Source: Thermodesulforhabdus norvegica (GTDB lineage: Bacteria; Desulfobacterota; Syntrophobacteria; Syntrophobacterales; Thermodesulforhabdaceae). From it: a stretch of 64,000 nucleotides of DNA. The notes beneath the pieces were generated by a model. That model did no database searches and was not told where the DNA came from. It saw only the letters and a program-made list of their open reading frames with translations. Location: positions 108,649-172,648 of the forward strand of contig NZ_FOUU01000002.1 of assembly GCF_900114975.1 (NCBI RefSeq). Direction: 5' to 3'. Below, piece after piece: positions 8,961 through 18,347 of the stretch (position 1 is the first letter of the stretch; the number at the start of each line of letters is the position of its first letter). A program made the translations under genes and the position numbers.

Positions 8961-9071
8961 TTGAAATCCTCCTTTCGGGGTCGCCCTGACGGAAGCACCC
9001 CGCTGTACTGTTGAATATCTCCACACCCCGGCGCCGGGGTATTTCACCCCCTTCTACGAATAACACATTTA

Positions 9072-9085
9072 GTGAATATGTTCAC
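9072..9085. promoter_or_regulatory. CRP/FNR-type palindrome near the dsr transcription start
   Basis: GTGA-N6-TCAC at 9072-9085. It lies about 12-25 bases downstream of the dsr -10 box, overlapping the start region, where a bound CRP/FNR-family protein would repress. A second copy of the same half-sites lies at 9181-9194. Confidence 0.45.
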
Positions 9086-9096
9086 CTGCCGTAGCA

Positions 9097-9126
9097 TCTA
9101 TACTCTTTAGTTTGGAGCATTGTCAA
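9097..9126 (-). promoter_or_regulatory. Sigma70-type promoter of the dsr operon
   Basis: On the minus strand a perfect TTGACA (9126-9121) is followed after 18 bases by TATAGA (9102-9097). The start of transcription would fall near 9090, giving a leader of about 130 bases before dsrD. Confidence 0.65.
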
Positions 9127-9180
9127 CCAAAAAGCTAGAACTGACGTCTTGAGATTTCGGTCTGAAAACCTATGGAGATA

Positions 9181-9194
9181 GTGACATTTGTCAC
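9181..9194. promoter_or_regulatory. CRP/FNR-type palindrome upstream of the dsr promoter
   Basis: GTGACATTTGTCAC, a perfect 5-base inverted repeat with 4-base centre, in the context TAGTGA-N6-TCACAA. It is centred about 97 bases before the expected dsr start and about 140 before the divergent TPR gene. HcpR, a CRP/FNR-family regulator of sulfate reducers, is reported to use TTGTGA-N6-TCACAA-like sites; that this site is HcpR-bound is inference. Confidence 0.5.
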
Positions 9195-9228
9195 AAATGC
9201 AGGGGCTTAAAATTTTCGGGCTTTTGTC

Positions 9229-9258
9229 TTGACCCTGTTATGTCATCGCTGATACGCT
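9229..9258 (+). promoter_or_regulatory. Candidate promoter of the TPR gene
   Basis: TTGACC at 9229-9234 and TACGCT at 9253-9258 are separated by 18 bases, about 65 bases before the TPR gene start. The -10 box is weak. Confidence 0.35.
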
Positions 9259-9324
9259 TTTGTTCGAATTTATTTGGAGTTGTGTTTTCTCCGGTTAATT
9301 GCAAAATAAAGAAAGCGAGGGTCT

Positions 9325-9945
9325 ATGACCAGAGCGCCTGTTGACCAGGATATGAAGGACCTGGAGAAGTACATAAAGTTTCTGAAGGAGAGGCTTTTTT
9401 TTGAACCCGACTCGGGTGTGCTTCATTATAACCTTGGGGTAGCCTATTTGAGAAAGGGGCTTCGGGAAGAGGCCCTTTCGGAATTCAAACAGGCCGTCCA
9501 ATGCGACCCCCGCCTGGCTCAGGCCTACGTTAATATGGCCGGTATATACCTTCAGCAGGGAGATTTCGAAAGGTGTATAGAATACAACCTAAAGGCCCTG
9601 GAAGTGGATGAAAATCTGCCGATGGCGTACAACAACCTTGGTTTCGTTTATCTCCGAACGAACCAGTACGAAAAAGCCGTTGAAGCCTGTAAGAAGGCCG
9701 TTCAGCTCATGCCTCAACTCTTTCAGGCCCATCACAATCTGGGACTTGCTTACTTTCATCTGGATAAACTGGATGCTGCAAAAGAAGCCTTTTTGAAAAG
9801 TCTTGAGGCAAAACCCGATTTTGCTCCTGCCTACTTTCATCTGAGTCTTGTTTGCGACAGGATGGGCCTGGAAGACGAGGCGAGAAATTACAGGCAGAAA
9901 GCAATTTCCCTTGGGTACCCGGTGGACTCCGAGCAGGATTTATGA
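9325..9945 (+). CDS. TPR-repeat protein
   Basis: 206 aa with at least four consecutive tetratricopeptide units between residues 25 and 195, for example HYNLGVAYLRKGL, AYVNMAGIYLQQGDF, AYNNLGFVYLRTNQY and AHHNLGLAYFHLDKL. No signal peptide or membrane helix, so it is cytoplasmic. TPRs mediate protein-protein contacts; the partner is unknown. It is divergent from the dsr operon and its stop overlaps the start of the FKBP gene (ATGA), so the two are probably made together, which may hint at a chaperone-type role. Confidence 0.85.
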   Translation: MTRAPVDQDMKDLEKYIKFLKERLFFEPDSGVLHYNLGVAYLRKGLREEALSEFKQAVQCDPRLAQAYVNMAGIYLQQGDFERCIEYNLKALEVDENLPMAYNNLGFVYLRTNQYEKAVEACKKAVQLMPQLFQAHHNLGLAYFHLDKLDAAKEAFLKSLEAKPDFAPAYFHLSLVCDRMGLEDEARNYRQKAISLGYPVDSEQDL

Positions 9946-10442
9946 TTATGAAGGAGATAGCGAAGGATACCTTTGTGGTGATTGAATATCGAGTGCGCCT
10001 TAAGGACGGTACTTACGTGAAAGGAGAGGTAGAGCCGGTTTCCATGAATTTCGTCGTGGGTTATGATCAGGTAATGCATTCTCTGGAGCGAAGGCTTCTG
10101 GGTATGAAGGAAGGGGAAGAGGCGGAGTTTGAGATACCCTGTGAAGAGGCCTTCGGGCCTTATCGGCACGAGCTGGTAAAGTTTCGTTCCTATGAAGAAT
10201 TCCCCGAAGGCCGTAACCTTGAGCAAGGGCGGTGGGTGGTTGCGAAGGATTCCCGAACGAAGGCAAGTTATGGGTATTATGTTAAAGAGAAAAGGGCTGA
10301 CGGAGTGGTTTTGGATTTCAACCACCCCTTGGCCGGTCAGAGCCTGATATACTGGGTGAAGGTGGTCAAGGTGAGGCCGGCATTCCGTGACGAGCTGGAG
10401 TACCTGAGACCCTGTGAATTTGGCGGATCGGGGTCTTCATGA
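9942..10442 (+). CDS. SlyD-like FKBP-type peptidyl-prolyl isomerase
   Basis: 166 aa from the ATG at 9942, which overlaps the TPR stop. The N-terminus KDTFVVIEYRVRLKDGTYV and the segment EARLLGMKEGEEAEFEIPCEEAFG-type (here RRLLGMKEGEEAEFEIP followed by EEAFGPYRHELV) are typical of the SlyD/FKBP fold with an inserted chaperone flap. HPLAGQSLIYWVKVVKV closes the FKBP domain as in family members. There is no His-rich metal-binding tail as in E. coli SlyD. Expected role: cytoplasmic prolyl isomerase and holding chaperone. Confidence 0.85.
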   Translation: MIMKEIAKDTFVVIEYRVRLKDGTYVKGEVEPVSMNFVVGYDQVMHSLERRLLGMKEGEEAEFEIPCEEAFGPYRHELVKFRSYEEFPEGRNLEQGRWVVAKDSRTKASYGYYVKEKRADGVVLDFNHPLAGQSLIYWVKVVKVRPAFRDELEYLRPCEFGGSGSS

Positions 10443-10456
10443 CCTTTAATTCGATG

Positions 10457-10485
10457 TTGACAGCAAAGGTGTTTTTCCATAAATA
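10457..10485 (+). promoter_or_regulatory. Promoter of tRNA-Met
   Basis: Perfect TTGACA at 10457-10462, 17-base spacer, TAAATA at 10480-10485, about 20 bases before the mature tRNA. Confidence 0.5.
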
Positions 10486-10505
10486 AAGTAGCAAATCAAC
10501 GGCGT

Positions 10506-10582
10506 GGCGGTGTAGCTCAGTTGGTCAGAGCATGCGGCTCATATCCGCAGTGTCCGGGGTTCGAAGCCCTGCACCGCCACCA
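10506..10582 (+). tRNA. tRNA-Met (CAT anticodon)
   Basis: 77 nt with CCA encoded. The acceptor stem GGCGGTG pairs with CACCGCC, the D-arm contains GCTCAGTTGGTCAGAGC, the anticodon loop is CTCATAT with CAT, and the T-arm GGGGTTCGAAGCCC is canonical. A G-C first pair and no initiator-type GGG/CCC anticodon stem make it an elongator; a lysidine-modified tRNA-Ile2 is the alternative for any CAT tRNA. Confidence 0.95.
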
Positions 10583-11442
10583 GTTCTTCATATCCAGGAC
10601 ACATCGTAATTAAGGCTTTAGCTTTTGATTACAGATTCGTTAACCCGGTTGCTGTGCTGGGTGTTTTGCGGTCCTTGAGGTCTTTATGCCTGCAGGCATA
10701 AACCCGGGAGAGGGCGGTTCATGCTCTCAGAGTACTTCATGATTGTGCCAGACGGCTTCCGTCAGCTTCTCGTCCCGGCGAATGACGATTTGCAAACTCA
10801 CGCCTGATGTCTTCATCGCTGTGGTGAGAGCGGAAGGCGAGGGCGTTGGTTTTTTACGAAGTCGGCGATGTGGTGCGACTTCTGAAAAGATTTCCGGGTG
10901 TCGTCGTAAGGCCATGACCTCCCGGGGCCATAAAACCCGGAAAGTGGGCACGAAAAAACGGACTGCGAAATGCCTTCAGGAACATCGAAGAGTCATGATT
11001 GCCGGCGTTCCGGGCCTACGCCCAGCGCCACTCCTGGTATCACTTTATGAAGCCACACCAAAGAGATAATACCGATGGCACATAAAAAACACCTCATATC
11101 ACCGCCATCGCTACAACCCTGAATACGACAATCTATGTGCTACAAAAACCGGACAGTTAATGTGTTGCTAACACAAGAGCGTTATGGAGCTTGCGGGTTT
11201 TTCCAAAGGGAGTTATCCTGCTTCCGAAAAAAAAGAAACTGCCGGTGGCTGGAGCTCTTTAATTCTTCCTGTGTTATGGGACAGAGGAGGTTATATTTTA
11301 ATCCCCTATCGGGATAAGGAGCATGATTTCCTGTTTGTAAAATATCGCCTGAAAAATTTCTCTGTGCTTCCTGAAGATTGTCGGGTACAAAATAAGGACA
11401 CATGTAAGAGCCAGTATCGGTGGATTTACCGGCGTGAGTGAT
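10583..11442. other. Gene-poor interval between tRNA-Met and clpX
   Basis: I see no convincing gene in these 860 bases. Short open frames (for example 10743-11069 plus, 10727-10951 minus, 11184-11441 plus) lack ribosome-binding sites and familiar motifs. Items present: a possible weak tRNA terminator (ACCCGG/CTGGGT stem, 10643-10662, then GTTTTG), a perfect 20-base palindrome at 10683-10702, and a TGTGTT-gct-AACACA inverted repeat at 11161-11175. In related bacteria tig and clpP often precede clpX; neither is here. Confidence 0.5.
10683..10702. repeat. Perfect 20-base palindrome
   Basis: TTTATGCCTGCAGGCATAAA reads the same on both strands with no loop. It could be a dimeric regulator site or half of a cruciform; no gene is immediately next to it except tRNA-Met about 100 bases upstream. 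Confidence 0.6.
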
Positions 11443-11448
11443 TATAAT
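11421..11448 (+). promoter_or_regulatory. Candidate clpX promoter
   Basis: A perfect TATAAT at 11443-11448 lies about 90 bases before clpX. The -35 region is poor (TGGATT at 11421-11426, 16-base spacer). Confidence 0.35.
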
Positions 11449-11534
11449 TGAAGACAGGAGTTTAGCAGAGGGCGTTCACCTTCCCGGTAGAGAAGGTCGG
11501 CGCCTTTGAGAATTTCGGAGAAGGAGGATAATTG

Positions 11535-12794
11535 ATGGCTCGTAGAAGAGACGATCGGCCCGGTGAGTTAAGATGTTCCTTTTGCGGGAAAAGTCAGGAT
11601 GAAGTGAGGAAGCTCATCGCGGGCCCGACGGTATATATTTGTGATGAGTGTGTGGAGCTTTGTAATGATATCCTTGCGGAGGAAAACGAACGGGAGGAAG
11701 CAGAAAGGACGTCCCAGCTTCCAAAACCTTCTGAAATAAAAGCCATTCTTGATCAGTACGTTATAGGCCAAGAACAGGCGAAGAAGATTCTGTCCGTTGC
11801 CGTATATAATCACTACAAACGAATTGAGACCCGCACCGACAGGCGGAAGGGTGATGTGGAGCTTGAAAAGAGCAATATCTTGATGATCGGGCCTACGGGT
11901 TCGGGTAAAACCCTGCTTGCTCAGACCCTGGCGAAAATATTAAACGTTCCCTTTACCATCGCAGATGCCACGACCCTTACCGAAGCGGGCTACGTTGGTG
12001 AAGACGTTGAAAATATTCTGGTGAGCCTTATACAGGCAGCAGATTACGATGTTGAAAGGGCATCGAAGGGAATAGTTTACATAGATGAAATAGATAAGAT
12101 AGCCAAGAAGTCCGATAGCCCCTCTATAACCAGAGATGTCTCCGGAGAGGGTGTGCAACAGGCTCTTTTAAAGATTCTAGAAGGAACGGTTGCCAATGTG
12201 CCTCCTAAAGGCGGGAGAAAGCACCCCCAACAGGATTTTATCAAGATAGACACAACCAATATTCTCTTCATTTGCGGTGGAGCTTTTGTCTATCTCGATC
12301 AGATTATACAGAGACGCCTGGGCACAAAGGGGCTTGGTTTCGGTGCCGATATTTCAAGCAGAAAGGAACGACGGATCGGTGAGATTCTTGCGGAAGTTCA
12401 GCCGGAAGATCTTATAAAGTTCGGCATGATTCCCGAGTTTGTCGGACGGCTTCCCGTAATTGCGACTCTGGACGAGTTAACCGAAGAGGAGCTGGTTAAA
12501 ATTCTCGTGGAACCGAGAAATGCCCTGGTCAAGCAATATCAGAAATTATTTGAGATGGAGAACGTCAGGCTTAGATTTACGGAAGGAGCTCTTCGGGCCA
12601 TTGCCCGTAAGGCTCTGGAACGAAAGTCTGGAGCTCGTGGCTTAAGGGCAATAATGGAAAATATAATGCTCGATGTGATGTACGAGATACCTTCAATTTC
12701 CGGTGTACAGGAATGCATCATTAATGAAGATGTTGTCTTAAAAGGCGAGCGGCCTATGCTCATTTATGAAGGTCAAAACAGAGAAACGGCCTGA
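11535..12794 (+). CDS. clpX: ClpX, ATPase subunit of ClpXP protease
   Basis: 419 aa. An N-terminal zinc finger ([11 protein letters not shown] and CDECVELC, residues 13-40) recognises adaptors. The AAA+ domain has Walker A GPTGSGKT (about 118-125), Walker [12 protein letters not shown] and the GYVGEDVE pore loop. Start is the ATG at 11535 behind AAGGAGG. ClpX unfolds tagged proteins and feeds them to ClpP. clpP is not next to it here, unlike the usual tig-clpP-clpX-lon order, but lon follows by 28 bases. Confidence 0.96.
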   Translation: MARRRDDRPGELRCSFCGKSQDEVRKLIAGPTVYICDECVELCNDILAEENEREEAERTSQLPKPSEIKAILDQYVIGQEQAKKILSVAVYNHYKRIETRTDRRKGDVELEKSNILMIGPTGSGKTLLAQTLAKILNVPFTIADATTLTEAGYVGEDVENILVSLIQAADYDVERASKGIVYIDEIDKIAKKSDSPSITRDVSGEGVQQALLKILEGTVANVPPKGGRKHPQQDFIKIDTTNILFICGGAFVYLDQIIQRRLGTKGLGFGADISSRKERRIGEILAEVQPEDLIKFGMIPEFVGRLPVIATLDELTEEELVKILVEPRNALVKQYQKLFEMENVRLRFTEGALRAIARKALERKSGARGLRAIMENIMLDVMYEIPSISGVQECIINEDVVLKGERPMLIYEGQNRETA

Positions 12795-12822
12795 GATTTT
12801 TGCGTAAGGAGTTTGGAGGATT

Positions 12823-15273
12823 ATGTTTAAGATAATTAAAGGTAGGGAAAAGGGTTCAGAGGGGCAAACCGTTCTGGAGCTTCCTCTGCTTCCACTTCGG
12901 GACATAGTGTTATTCCCGTCGGTGCCTATGCCTTTGTTCGTGGGAAGAGAGAAGTCCATTCGGGCTCTTGAACTTGCCATGGCAAGGCAGAAACGGATTT
13001 TTCTTGCCGCACAAAAAAAGGCAAAAGTGGACAATCCAAGAGAAGACGACATCTATCGGATTGGTACCGTTGCAACGATACTGCAAATTCTGCGTCTTCC
13101 CGATGGAACCGTTAAGGTACTCGTAGAAGGTGAGGCTCGCGCCCGGGTTATCGAGTACTTACTATCCAGCGAAACCTTCATGGTACGGGTGGAACTCTTT
13201 CCGGAGTATGAGATAACCGAAAAGGAAGCGGTGGAGGTTGAGGCTCTGTGCCGTGGTATATTAGAAGCTTTTCAGGAGTATGCAAAGTACAATAAAAAGA
13301 TATCTCAGGAAATCGTTGAAACCGTTCAGTCTATAGATGATCCTTACAGGCTTGCCGATACCGTTGCAGCCTATATGCCTTTTAAACTGGAAATAAAGCA
13401 GAAGCTTCTTGAGACCTCCCATCTTCCCAAGCTTCTGGAACTGGTTTTCGGACACATAAGGGCTGAGATAGAGATCATAAAGACGGAGGAGCGCATAAAG
13501 GGCCGTGTTCGGAAACAGATGGAAAAGACTCAGCGGGAGTATTATCTCACAGAGCAGATGCGGGCCATTCAGAAGGAGATGGGAGAGAAGGACGACTTCA
13601 GGGCAGAGCTGGAGGAGCTTGAAAAACGAATCAAGCGGAAGAAGCTCCCTAAAGAGGCCGCAGCCAAGGTCCGTCATGAATTTAGAAAACTGAAACTGAT
13701 GTCTCCCATGAGTGCTGAGGCCACGGTGGTGAGGAATTATATCGACTGGATTTTATCACTGCCGTGGTATGAGCGTACCAGGGACAAAATTGACATAGAA
13801 GAAGCGGCCAGGGTGCTGGATGAAGATCACTACGGCCTTGAGAAGCCCAAAGAGCGCATCCTGGAATACCTTGCGGTTCAGGCTCTGGTTAAGGAAATGA
13901 AGGGCCCAATCTTATGTTTTGTTGGTCCTCCGGGAGTAGGGAAAACCTCTTTAGCCCGTTCCATTGCCCGTGCAATGAACAGAAAGTTCGTCAGGCTGTC
14001 TTTGGGTGGGGTTCGTGACGAAGCCGAGATTCGTGGTCACAGGAGGACTTACATTGGGGCTCTTCCCGGAAAAATTATCCAGAGCATGAAAAAGGCCGGC
14101 ACCGTAAATCCCGTAATATGCCTTGACGAGGTGGATAAGCTGAGTTCCGACTTCAGAGGCGATCCGTCGGCGGCCCTTCTGGAGGTTCTGGATCCGGAGC
14201 AGAATCATTCCTTCAACGATCATTACCTGGATCTGGATTACGACCTTTCAAAGGTGTTTTTCATAACCACGGCCAACGTTCTCCACACCATACCGATGCC
14301 TCTTCAAGATCGGATGGAGATTATAAGAATTCCCGGATATACGGAATGGGAAAAGTTACAGATTGCCCGTCATTTCCTTATCAGGAAGCAGTGTCAGCAA
14401 CACGGGATTACAGAAGACAATGTTGTTTTTTCTGACGACATTATCCTCTACATAATCCGTCATTACACCCGGGAAGCGGGCGTGAGAAATCTCGAGAGAG
14501 AGGTTGCATCGATTTGTCGTAAGGTTGCCAGGGAAGTGGTTGCCAGGGGGCGTGAAACCAGAATTGTACTGGATGAGGCGAAGGTAGAAGAATATCTTGG
14601 GGTTATAAAGTACAGGCACAGTCAGGTGGAAGAGCACAGGGACGATGTTGGTGTTGCTTTTGGTCTTGCCTGGACGGAGTTCGGTGGTGAGATCCTTGCG
14701 ATCGAAACCGTGACGATGCCCGGCAAGGGTAAGGTGAACATTACGGGTAAGCTCGGCGAGGTGATGCAGGAATCTGCTCAGGCTGCTATCAGTTACGTAA
14801 GGTCGAGGGCCAGGCAGTTTGGGATAGATCCGGAGTTTTATGATAAGCTGGACATCCACATCCACGTCCCTGAAGGTGCAGTACCGAAAGACGGGCCTTC
14901 TGCGGGTATTACGATGGCCACATCCATAGTTTCGGCACTTACGGGGATTCCCGTCCGTCACGATGTAGCCATGACGGGAGAGATCACTCTCCGGGGCAGG
15001 GTACTTCCCATAGGGGGGCTGAAGGAAAAGATTCTTGCCGCTCACAGGGCAAAGATGAGGACCGTTATTATTCCGAGAGATAACGAAAAGGATCTCAAGG
15101 AGATACCCGATCAGATTCGTGACGAATTGACCGTTGAGCTGGTAGATAATGTTGACGAAGTGCTGAATAAAGCCCTGCTGGAGCCGGAAAAGCTCAAGCC
15201 AAGAGACGAACTCCCCGTTGTTGAAAGGCCTTACTACGAGGAACAGCCCGGGGCAGAGAAGAGCCTCTGTTAG
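12823..15273 (+). CDS. lon: Lon, ATP-dependent protease La
   Basis: 816 aa, a complete LonA. The N-terminal substrate-binding domain ([23 protein letters not shown]) is followed by a helical region, then AAA+ with Walker A GPPGVGKT (about 370), and the protease domain with catalytic Ser693 in [12 protein letters not shown] and a Lys in the [11 protein letters not shown] region. It degrades misfolded and regulatory proteins in the cytoplasm. Preceded by TTTGGAGG. Likely cotranscribed with clpX; a hairpin follows the gene. Confidence 0.97.
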   Translation: MFKIIKGREKGSEGQTVLELPLLPLRDIVLFPSVPMPLFVGREKSIRALELAMARQKRIFLAAQKKAKVDNPREDDIYRIGTVATILQILRLPDGTVKVLVEGEARARVIEYLLSSETFMVRVELFPEYEITEKEAVEVEALCRGILEAFQEYAKYNKKISQEIVETVQSIDDPYRLADTVAAYMPFKLEIKQKLLETSHLPKLLELVFGHIRAEIEIIKTEERIKGRVRKQMEKTQREYYLTEQMRAIQKEMGEKDDFRAELEELEKRIKRKKLPKEAAAKVRHEFRKLKLMSPMSAEATVVRNYIDWILSLPWYERTRDKIDIEEAARVLDEDHYGLEKPKERILEYLAVQALVKEMKGPILCFVGPPGVGKTSLARSIARAMNRKFVRLSLGGVRDEAEIRGHRRTYIGALPGKIIQSMKKAGTVNPVICLDEVDKLSSDFRGDPSAALLEVLDPEQNHSFNDHYLDLDYDLSKVFFITTANVLHTIPMPLQDRMEIIRIPGYTEWEKLQIARHFLIRKQCQQHGITEDNVVFSDDIILYIIRHYTREAGVRNLEREVASICRKVAREVVARGRETRIVLDEAKVEEYLGVIKYRHSQVEEHRDDVGVAFGLAWTEFGGEILAIETVTMPGKGKVNITGKLGEVMQESAQAAISYVRSRARQFGIDPEFYDKLDIHIHVPEGAVPKDGPSAGITMATSIVSALTGIPVRHDVAMTGEITLRGRVLPIGGLKEKILAAHRAKMRTVIIPRDNEKDLKEIPDQIRDELTVELVDNVDEVLNKALLEPEKLKPRDELPVVERPYYEEQPGAEKSLC

Positions 15274-15304
15274 TAAATCTTGACTTACCAGGTGTTATCC
15301 AGTG

Positions 15305-15345
15305 CGAATCACTTCGCCGTGAAAGGCGAGGTGGTTCGTTTGCTT
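15305..15345 (+). terminator. Terminator-like hairpin after lon
   Basis: A 14-base stem with G-U pairs, CGAATCACTTCGCC (15305-15318) against GGCGAGGTGGTTCG (15325-15338), GTGAAA loop, then TTTGCTT. The T-run is short. Confidence 0.6.
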
Positions 15346-15458
15346 ACTTCGGGGAAGTGTCGGGTTTTTTCAAAGTCGGGGCTATTTCCGTTATCGGTTC
15401 CCATTTTCGTTCAATAGCAGGTCTGTTTCTTTTTGTGGAACAAGCCGTAGAAAAGTTG

Positions 15459-15487
15459 TTGACAGGCATAAACATATTGCGTAGTAT
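15459..15487 (+). promoter_or_regulatory. Candidate promoter of the acyl-CoA ligase operon
   Basis: Perfect TTGACA at 15459-15464, 17-base spacer, TAGTAT at 15482-15487. Transcription would start near 15494, inside or next to three tandem TTTGTAC units, giving a leader of about 155 bases with no recognised structure. Confidence 0.5.
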
Positions 15488-15491
15488 GCGA

Positions 15492-15512
15492 TTTGTACTT
15501 TGTACTTTGTAC
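15492..15512. repeat. Three tandem 7-base units
   Basis: TTTGTAC occurs three times in direct succession (15492-15498, 15499-15505, 15506-15512), directly downstream of a candidate -10 box. Confidence 0.7.
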
Positions 15513-15650
15513 ATGGAGGGGGAGATACTCTCGGTTCCGTTAACCCGCTCATTCCTTCGTAACCATAACTCCTGTTGACCCATCCCCCGAGCCTTAAACC
15601 TTGTCGCTAATAAGTCTACTTAAACAATTCAAGTACCGGAGGTGGTTTGT

Positions 15651-17324
15651 ATGGCTACGTCGGTAAAGGTTATAGAAAGAACCAGATCGGCTTATGATTA
15701 CCCTCTGCTTATCAAACACCTGTTGCACACCCCACAACGAATAGCACGAGACCAGGAAATCGTTTATCGGGATCTCAAAAGATACACCTATGGGGAATTT
15801 ATGGGCAGGATCGGGAAAGTGGCCAATATGCTTAAAGCTCTCGGCGTCGGCCCCGGAAGCACCGTGGGAGTTATGGACTGGGATTCCCACAGATATCTGG
15901 AATGCTACTTTGCCGTGCCCATGATGGGAGCCATACTGCACACCGTCAATGTAAGACTTGCGCCGGAGCAAATAGTCTACACTATTAATCATGCAGAAGA
16001 TGACGTTCTGCTCGTTCACAGTGACTTTCTCAAGCTTGTTGAAATGATCCAACCTGAATTTACCACGGTCAAAAAAATAGTTCTTCTGCAGGATGTACCC
16101 GGTGAGATTTCCACGACCCTTGAGTTGGCGGGTGAATATGAGGATCTGGTATCTTCGGCATCGGAAGGTTACGATTTCCCCGATTTCGACGAAAATGCCA
16201 GGGCGACGACTTTCTACACAACCGGAACAACAGGACTTCCCAAGGGAGTTTACTTCAGCCACCGGCAGTTGGTTCTTCATACCATTTCGGTGCTTGCCGG
16301 GGCTAACGCTTTAAAGCCCTACGGTGTTGGATTTCGTAGCGACGACGTTTACATGCCCATTACGCCTATGTTTCACGTTCACGCTTGGGGATTGCCCTAT
16401 GCTGCAACCATGATCGGGGTGAAGCAGGTTTATCCCGGAAGGTACGAACCTGAGATGCTCTTGAGGCTTATAGAAAAAGAAAAAGTGACCTTCAGTCACT
16501 GCGTGCCGACCATCCTTCATATGCTCCTTTCTCACCCGGCCTCTAAAGAAATCGATCTGTCCAGCTGGAGAGTGATAATAGGCGGGTCTGCCCTGCCCGA
16601 GGCACTCTGTAAAGCGGCCCTTGACAGAGGAATCGACGTGTACACTGGATACGGAATGTCGGAAACATGCCCCGTGCTTACCCTGGCACATCTTAGGCCC
16701 GAAATGGTGGGCTGGAGCAAAGACGAACAGATTCCCGTTCGCTGTAAGACCGGCCTTCCCGTACCCCTTGTGGATATTCACGTGGTCGATCCGGAAGGGA
16801 AGCCGCTTCCTCATGATGGTAAAAGCACGGGTGAGATAGTGGTTCGCTGCCCATGGCTTACTCAGGGCTATTTCAAGGAAACGGAGCGCAGTGAGGAACT
16901 GTGGCATGGTGGCTGGCTCCATACAGGCGACGTCGGTCATATAGACGAAAAGGGTTACCTGAAAATCACGGATAGAATAAAAGACGTAATAAAGACCGGT
17001 GGGGAATGGATTTCTTCGCTCGATCTGGAGAATATAATACTCAAACACGAAGCGGTTAGCGAAGCGGCGGCAATCGGCGTACCACATGAAAAATGGGGAG
17101 AGCGCCCCGTGGTTCTCGTGGTATTGAAGCCTGAATACAGAGGTAAGGTAAGCGAAGAGGATTTGAGGAATTTTTACATGGATTTCGTCGATAAGGGCGT
17201 CATTTCCAAGTGGGGTGTTCCTGATAGGATTTTAATGGTTGATCAGATACCGAAGACGAGTGTAGGAAAGCTCGATAAGAAGGTTATGCGTCAGCAGGTA
17301 ATCGATCTTCTGAAGCAGGGGTGA
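15651..17324 (+). CDS. Fatty acyl-CoA ligase (AMP-forming)
   Basis: 557 aa from the ATG at 15651 behind CGGAGG. The AMP-binding signature TTFYTTGTTGLPKGVYFSHRQ (split here as TTFYTTGTTGLPKG) lies near residue 190, VYTGYGMSETCPVL near 335, and the hinge GWLHTGDVGHIDEKGYLKI near 425 with the late Lys in PKTSVGKLDKK. It activates a medium- or long-chain acid to acyl-CoA via acyl-AMP in the cytoplasm. Close homologues are annotated as long-chain fatty acid or 3-methylmercaptopropionyl-CoA ligases; the exact substrate cannot be told. The next gene starts 3 bases later. Confidence 0.88.
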   Translation: MATSVKVIERTRSAYDYPLLIKHLLHTPQRIARDQEIVYRDLKRYTYGEFMGRIGKVANMLKALGVGPGSTVGVMDWDSHRYLECYFAVPMMGAILHTVNVRLAPEQIVYTINHAEDDVLLVHSDFLKLVEMIQPEFTTVKKIVLLQDVPGEISTTLELAGEYEDLVSSASEGYDFPDFDENARATTFYTTGTTGLPKGVYFSHRQLVLHTISVLAGANALKPYGVGFRSDDVYMPITPMFHVHAWGLPYAATMIGVKQVYPGRYEPEMLLRLIEKEKVTFSHCVPTILHMLLSHPASKEIDLSSWRVIIGGSALPEALCKAALDRGIDVYTGYGMSETCPVLTLAHLRPEMVGWSKDEQIPVRCKTGLPVPLVDIHVVDPEGKPLPHDGKSTGEIVVRCPWLTQGYFKETERSEELWHGGWLHTGDVGHIDEKGYLKITDRIKDVIKTGGEWISSLDLENIILKHEAVSEAAAIGVPHEKWGERPVVLVVLKPEYRGKVSEEDLRNFYMDFVDKGVISKWGVPDRILMVDQIPKTSVGKLDKKVMRQQVIDLLKQG

Positions 17325-17327
17325 GTC

Positions 17328-18260
17328 ATGAGGGTTGTCGAGACCGAGGTGCTTATAATCGGTTCCGGACCGGCGGGACTTCAGGCGGCAATTCATGCCG
17401 CCAGAAAAAAGGTGCGGGTGACGGTGGTCGGAAAGGTTCATCGGAGCAGTGCATATCGTGCTCATGTGGAAAACTACTGCTGTATCCCCCATGTGTCCGG
17501 AGCCGAACTGATAGAGCAGGGAAGAAAACAGGCGGAGAAGGCCGGTGCCGAATTCATCGATGAAGACGTGCTTAACATTGAAAGGGCAGGGGATCGTTTT
17601 GTTGTATTAACCGAAGGTGGGATGACCATTCACGCCAGGGCTATCGTTCTGGCGATGGGGGTTTCACGCAATCGCCTTGGGGTTCCCGGTGAAAAGGAGT
17701 TTCTCGGAAAGGGGGTCAGTTACTGCGTTGAGTGCGACGCCGGTTTCTTCCGAGATAAAGTGGTGGCCGTAGTGGGATGCGAAAGTGCCGCCGTAGCGGG
17801 ATCTCTTACGCTGACCTTTTACGCCAGGGATGTTTTTCTCATTTGCCCCGATCAGCTTAATGTATCTCCGGAACTGGCATCACGACTTAAGGACAGCGCA
17901 GTGCATGTGCTCGAAAATAGTGCCGTTAAAGAGATCGTCGGTGATGATAAGGGGGTTACTGCTGTAAGATTGCGTGATGGCAGGGAAATTGCGGTGAACG
18001 GCGTTTTTATCGAGCTCGGTGCTAAAGGAGCGATTGAACTGGCCATGAATCTGGGAGTTGAGCTGGATCCGGAAACTATGCAGTTTGTCGTGACCAACAA
18101 GAAGCAGGAGACGAATATTCCGGGAGTTTATGCTGCCGGAGATATTTGCGGCCCGCCCTGGCAGATCGCAAAGGCCGTAGGAGAAGGATGTGTTGCAGGG
18201 ATAGAGGCCGCTGAATATGTAAAACGTAATAGGTCCGGGGAAAAGCAGACGATCGACTAA
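17328..18260 (+). CDS. Thioredoxin-reductase-like FAD/NAD(P)-dependent oxidoreductase
   Basis: 310 aa. An FAD-binding GSGPAGLQAA motif lies at residues 12-21, a redox-active CVEC (Cys133, Cys136) in the place of the CATC of TrxB, a second nucleotide-binding region at about 145-160, and the FAD-binding GVYAAGDICGPPWQ near 268. The NAD(P) region reads VVGCESAAVAGS rather than the usual GGGDSAAEEA, so its pyridine nucleotide use may differ. It is coupled to the upstream acyl-CoA ligase. No thioredoxin gene is beside it, so the electron acceptor is unknown. Confidence 0.82.
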   Translation: MRVVETEVLIIGSGPAGLQAAIHAARKKVRVTVVGKVHRSSAYRAHVENYCCIPHVSGAELIEQGRKQAEKAGAEFIDEDVLNIERAGDRFVVLTEGGMTIHARAIVLAMGVSRNRLGVPGEKEFLGKGVSYCVECDAGFFRDKVVAVVGCESAAVAGSLTLTFYARDVFLICPDQLNVSPELASRLKDSAVHVLENSAVKEIVGDDKGVTAVRLRDGREIAVNGVFIELGAKGAIELAMNLGVELDPETMQFVVTNKKQETNIPGVYAAGDICGPPWQIAKAVGEGCVAGIEAAEYVKRNRSGEKQTID

Positions 18261-18347
18261 TCGTAGAGATAGCTGATACCGAAAATATAAAGGACTGTTA
18301 CGGGTGGCATTAAAAACAGGTGGTTCAATAACGGGGAGGGAACCGCT

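Noticed and set aside
10727-11441. Short open frames between tRNA-Met and clpX as genes
   Set aside because: Overlapping on both strands, no ribosome-binding sites, no recognised motifs.
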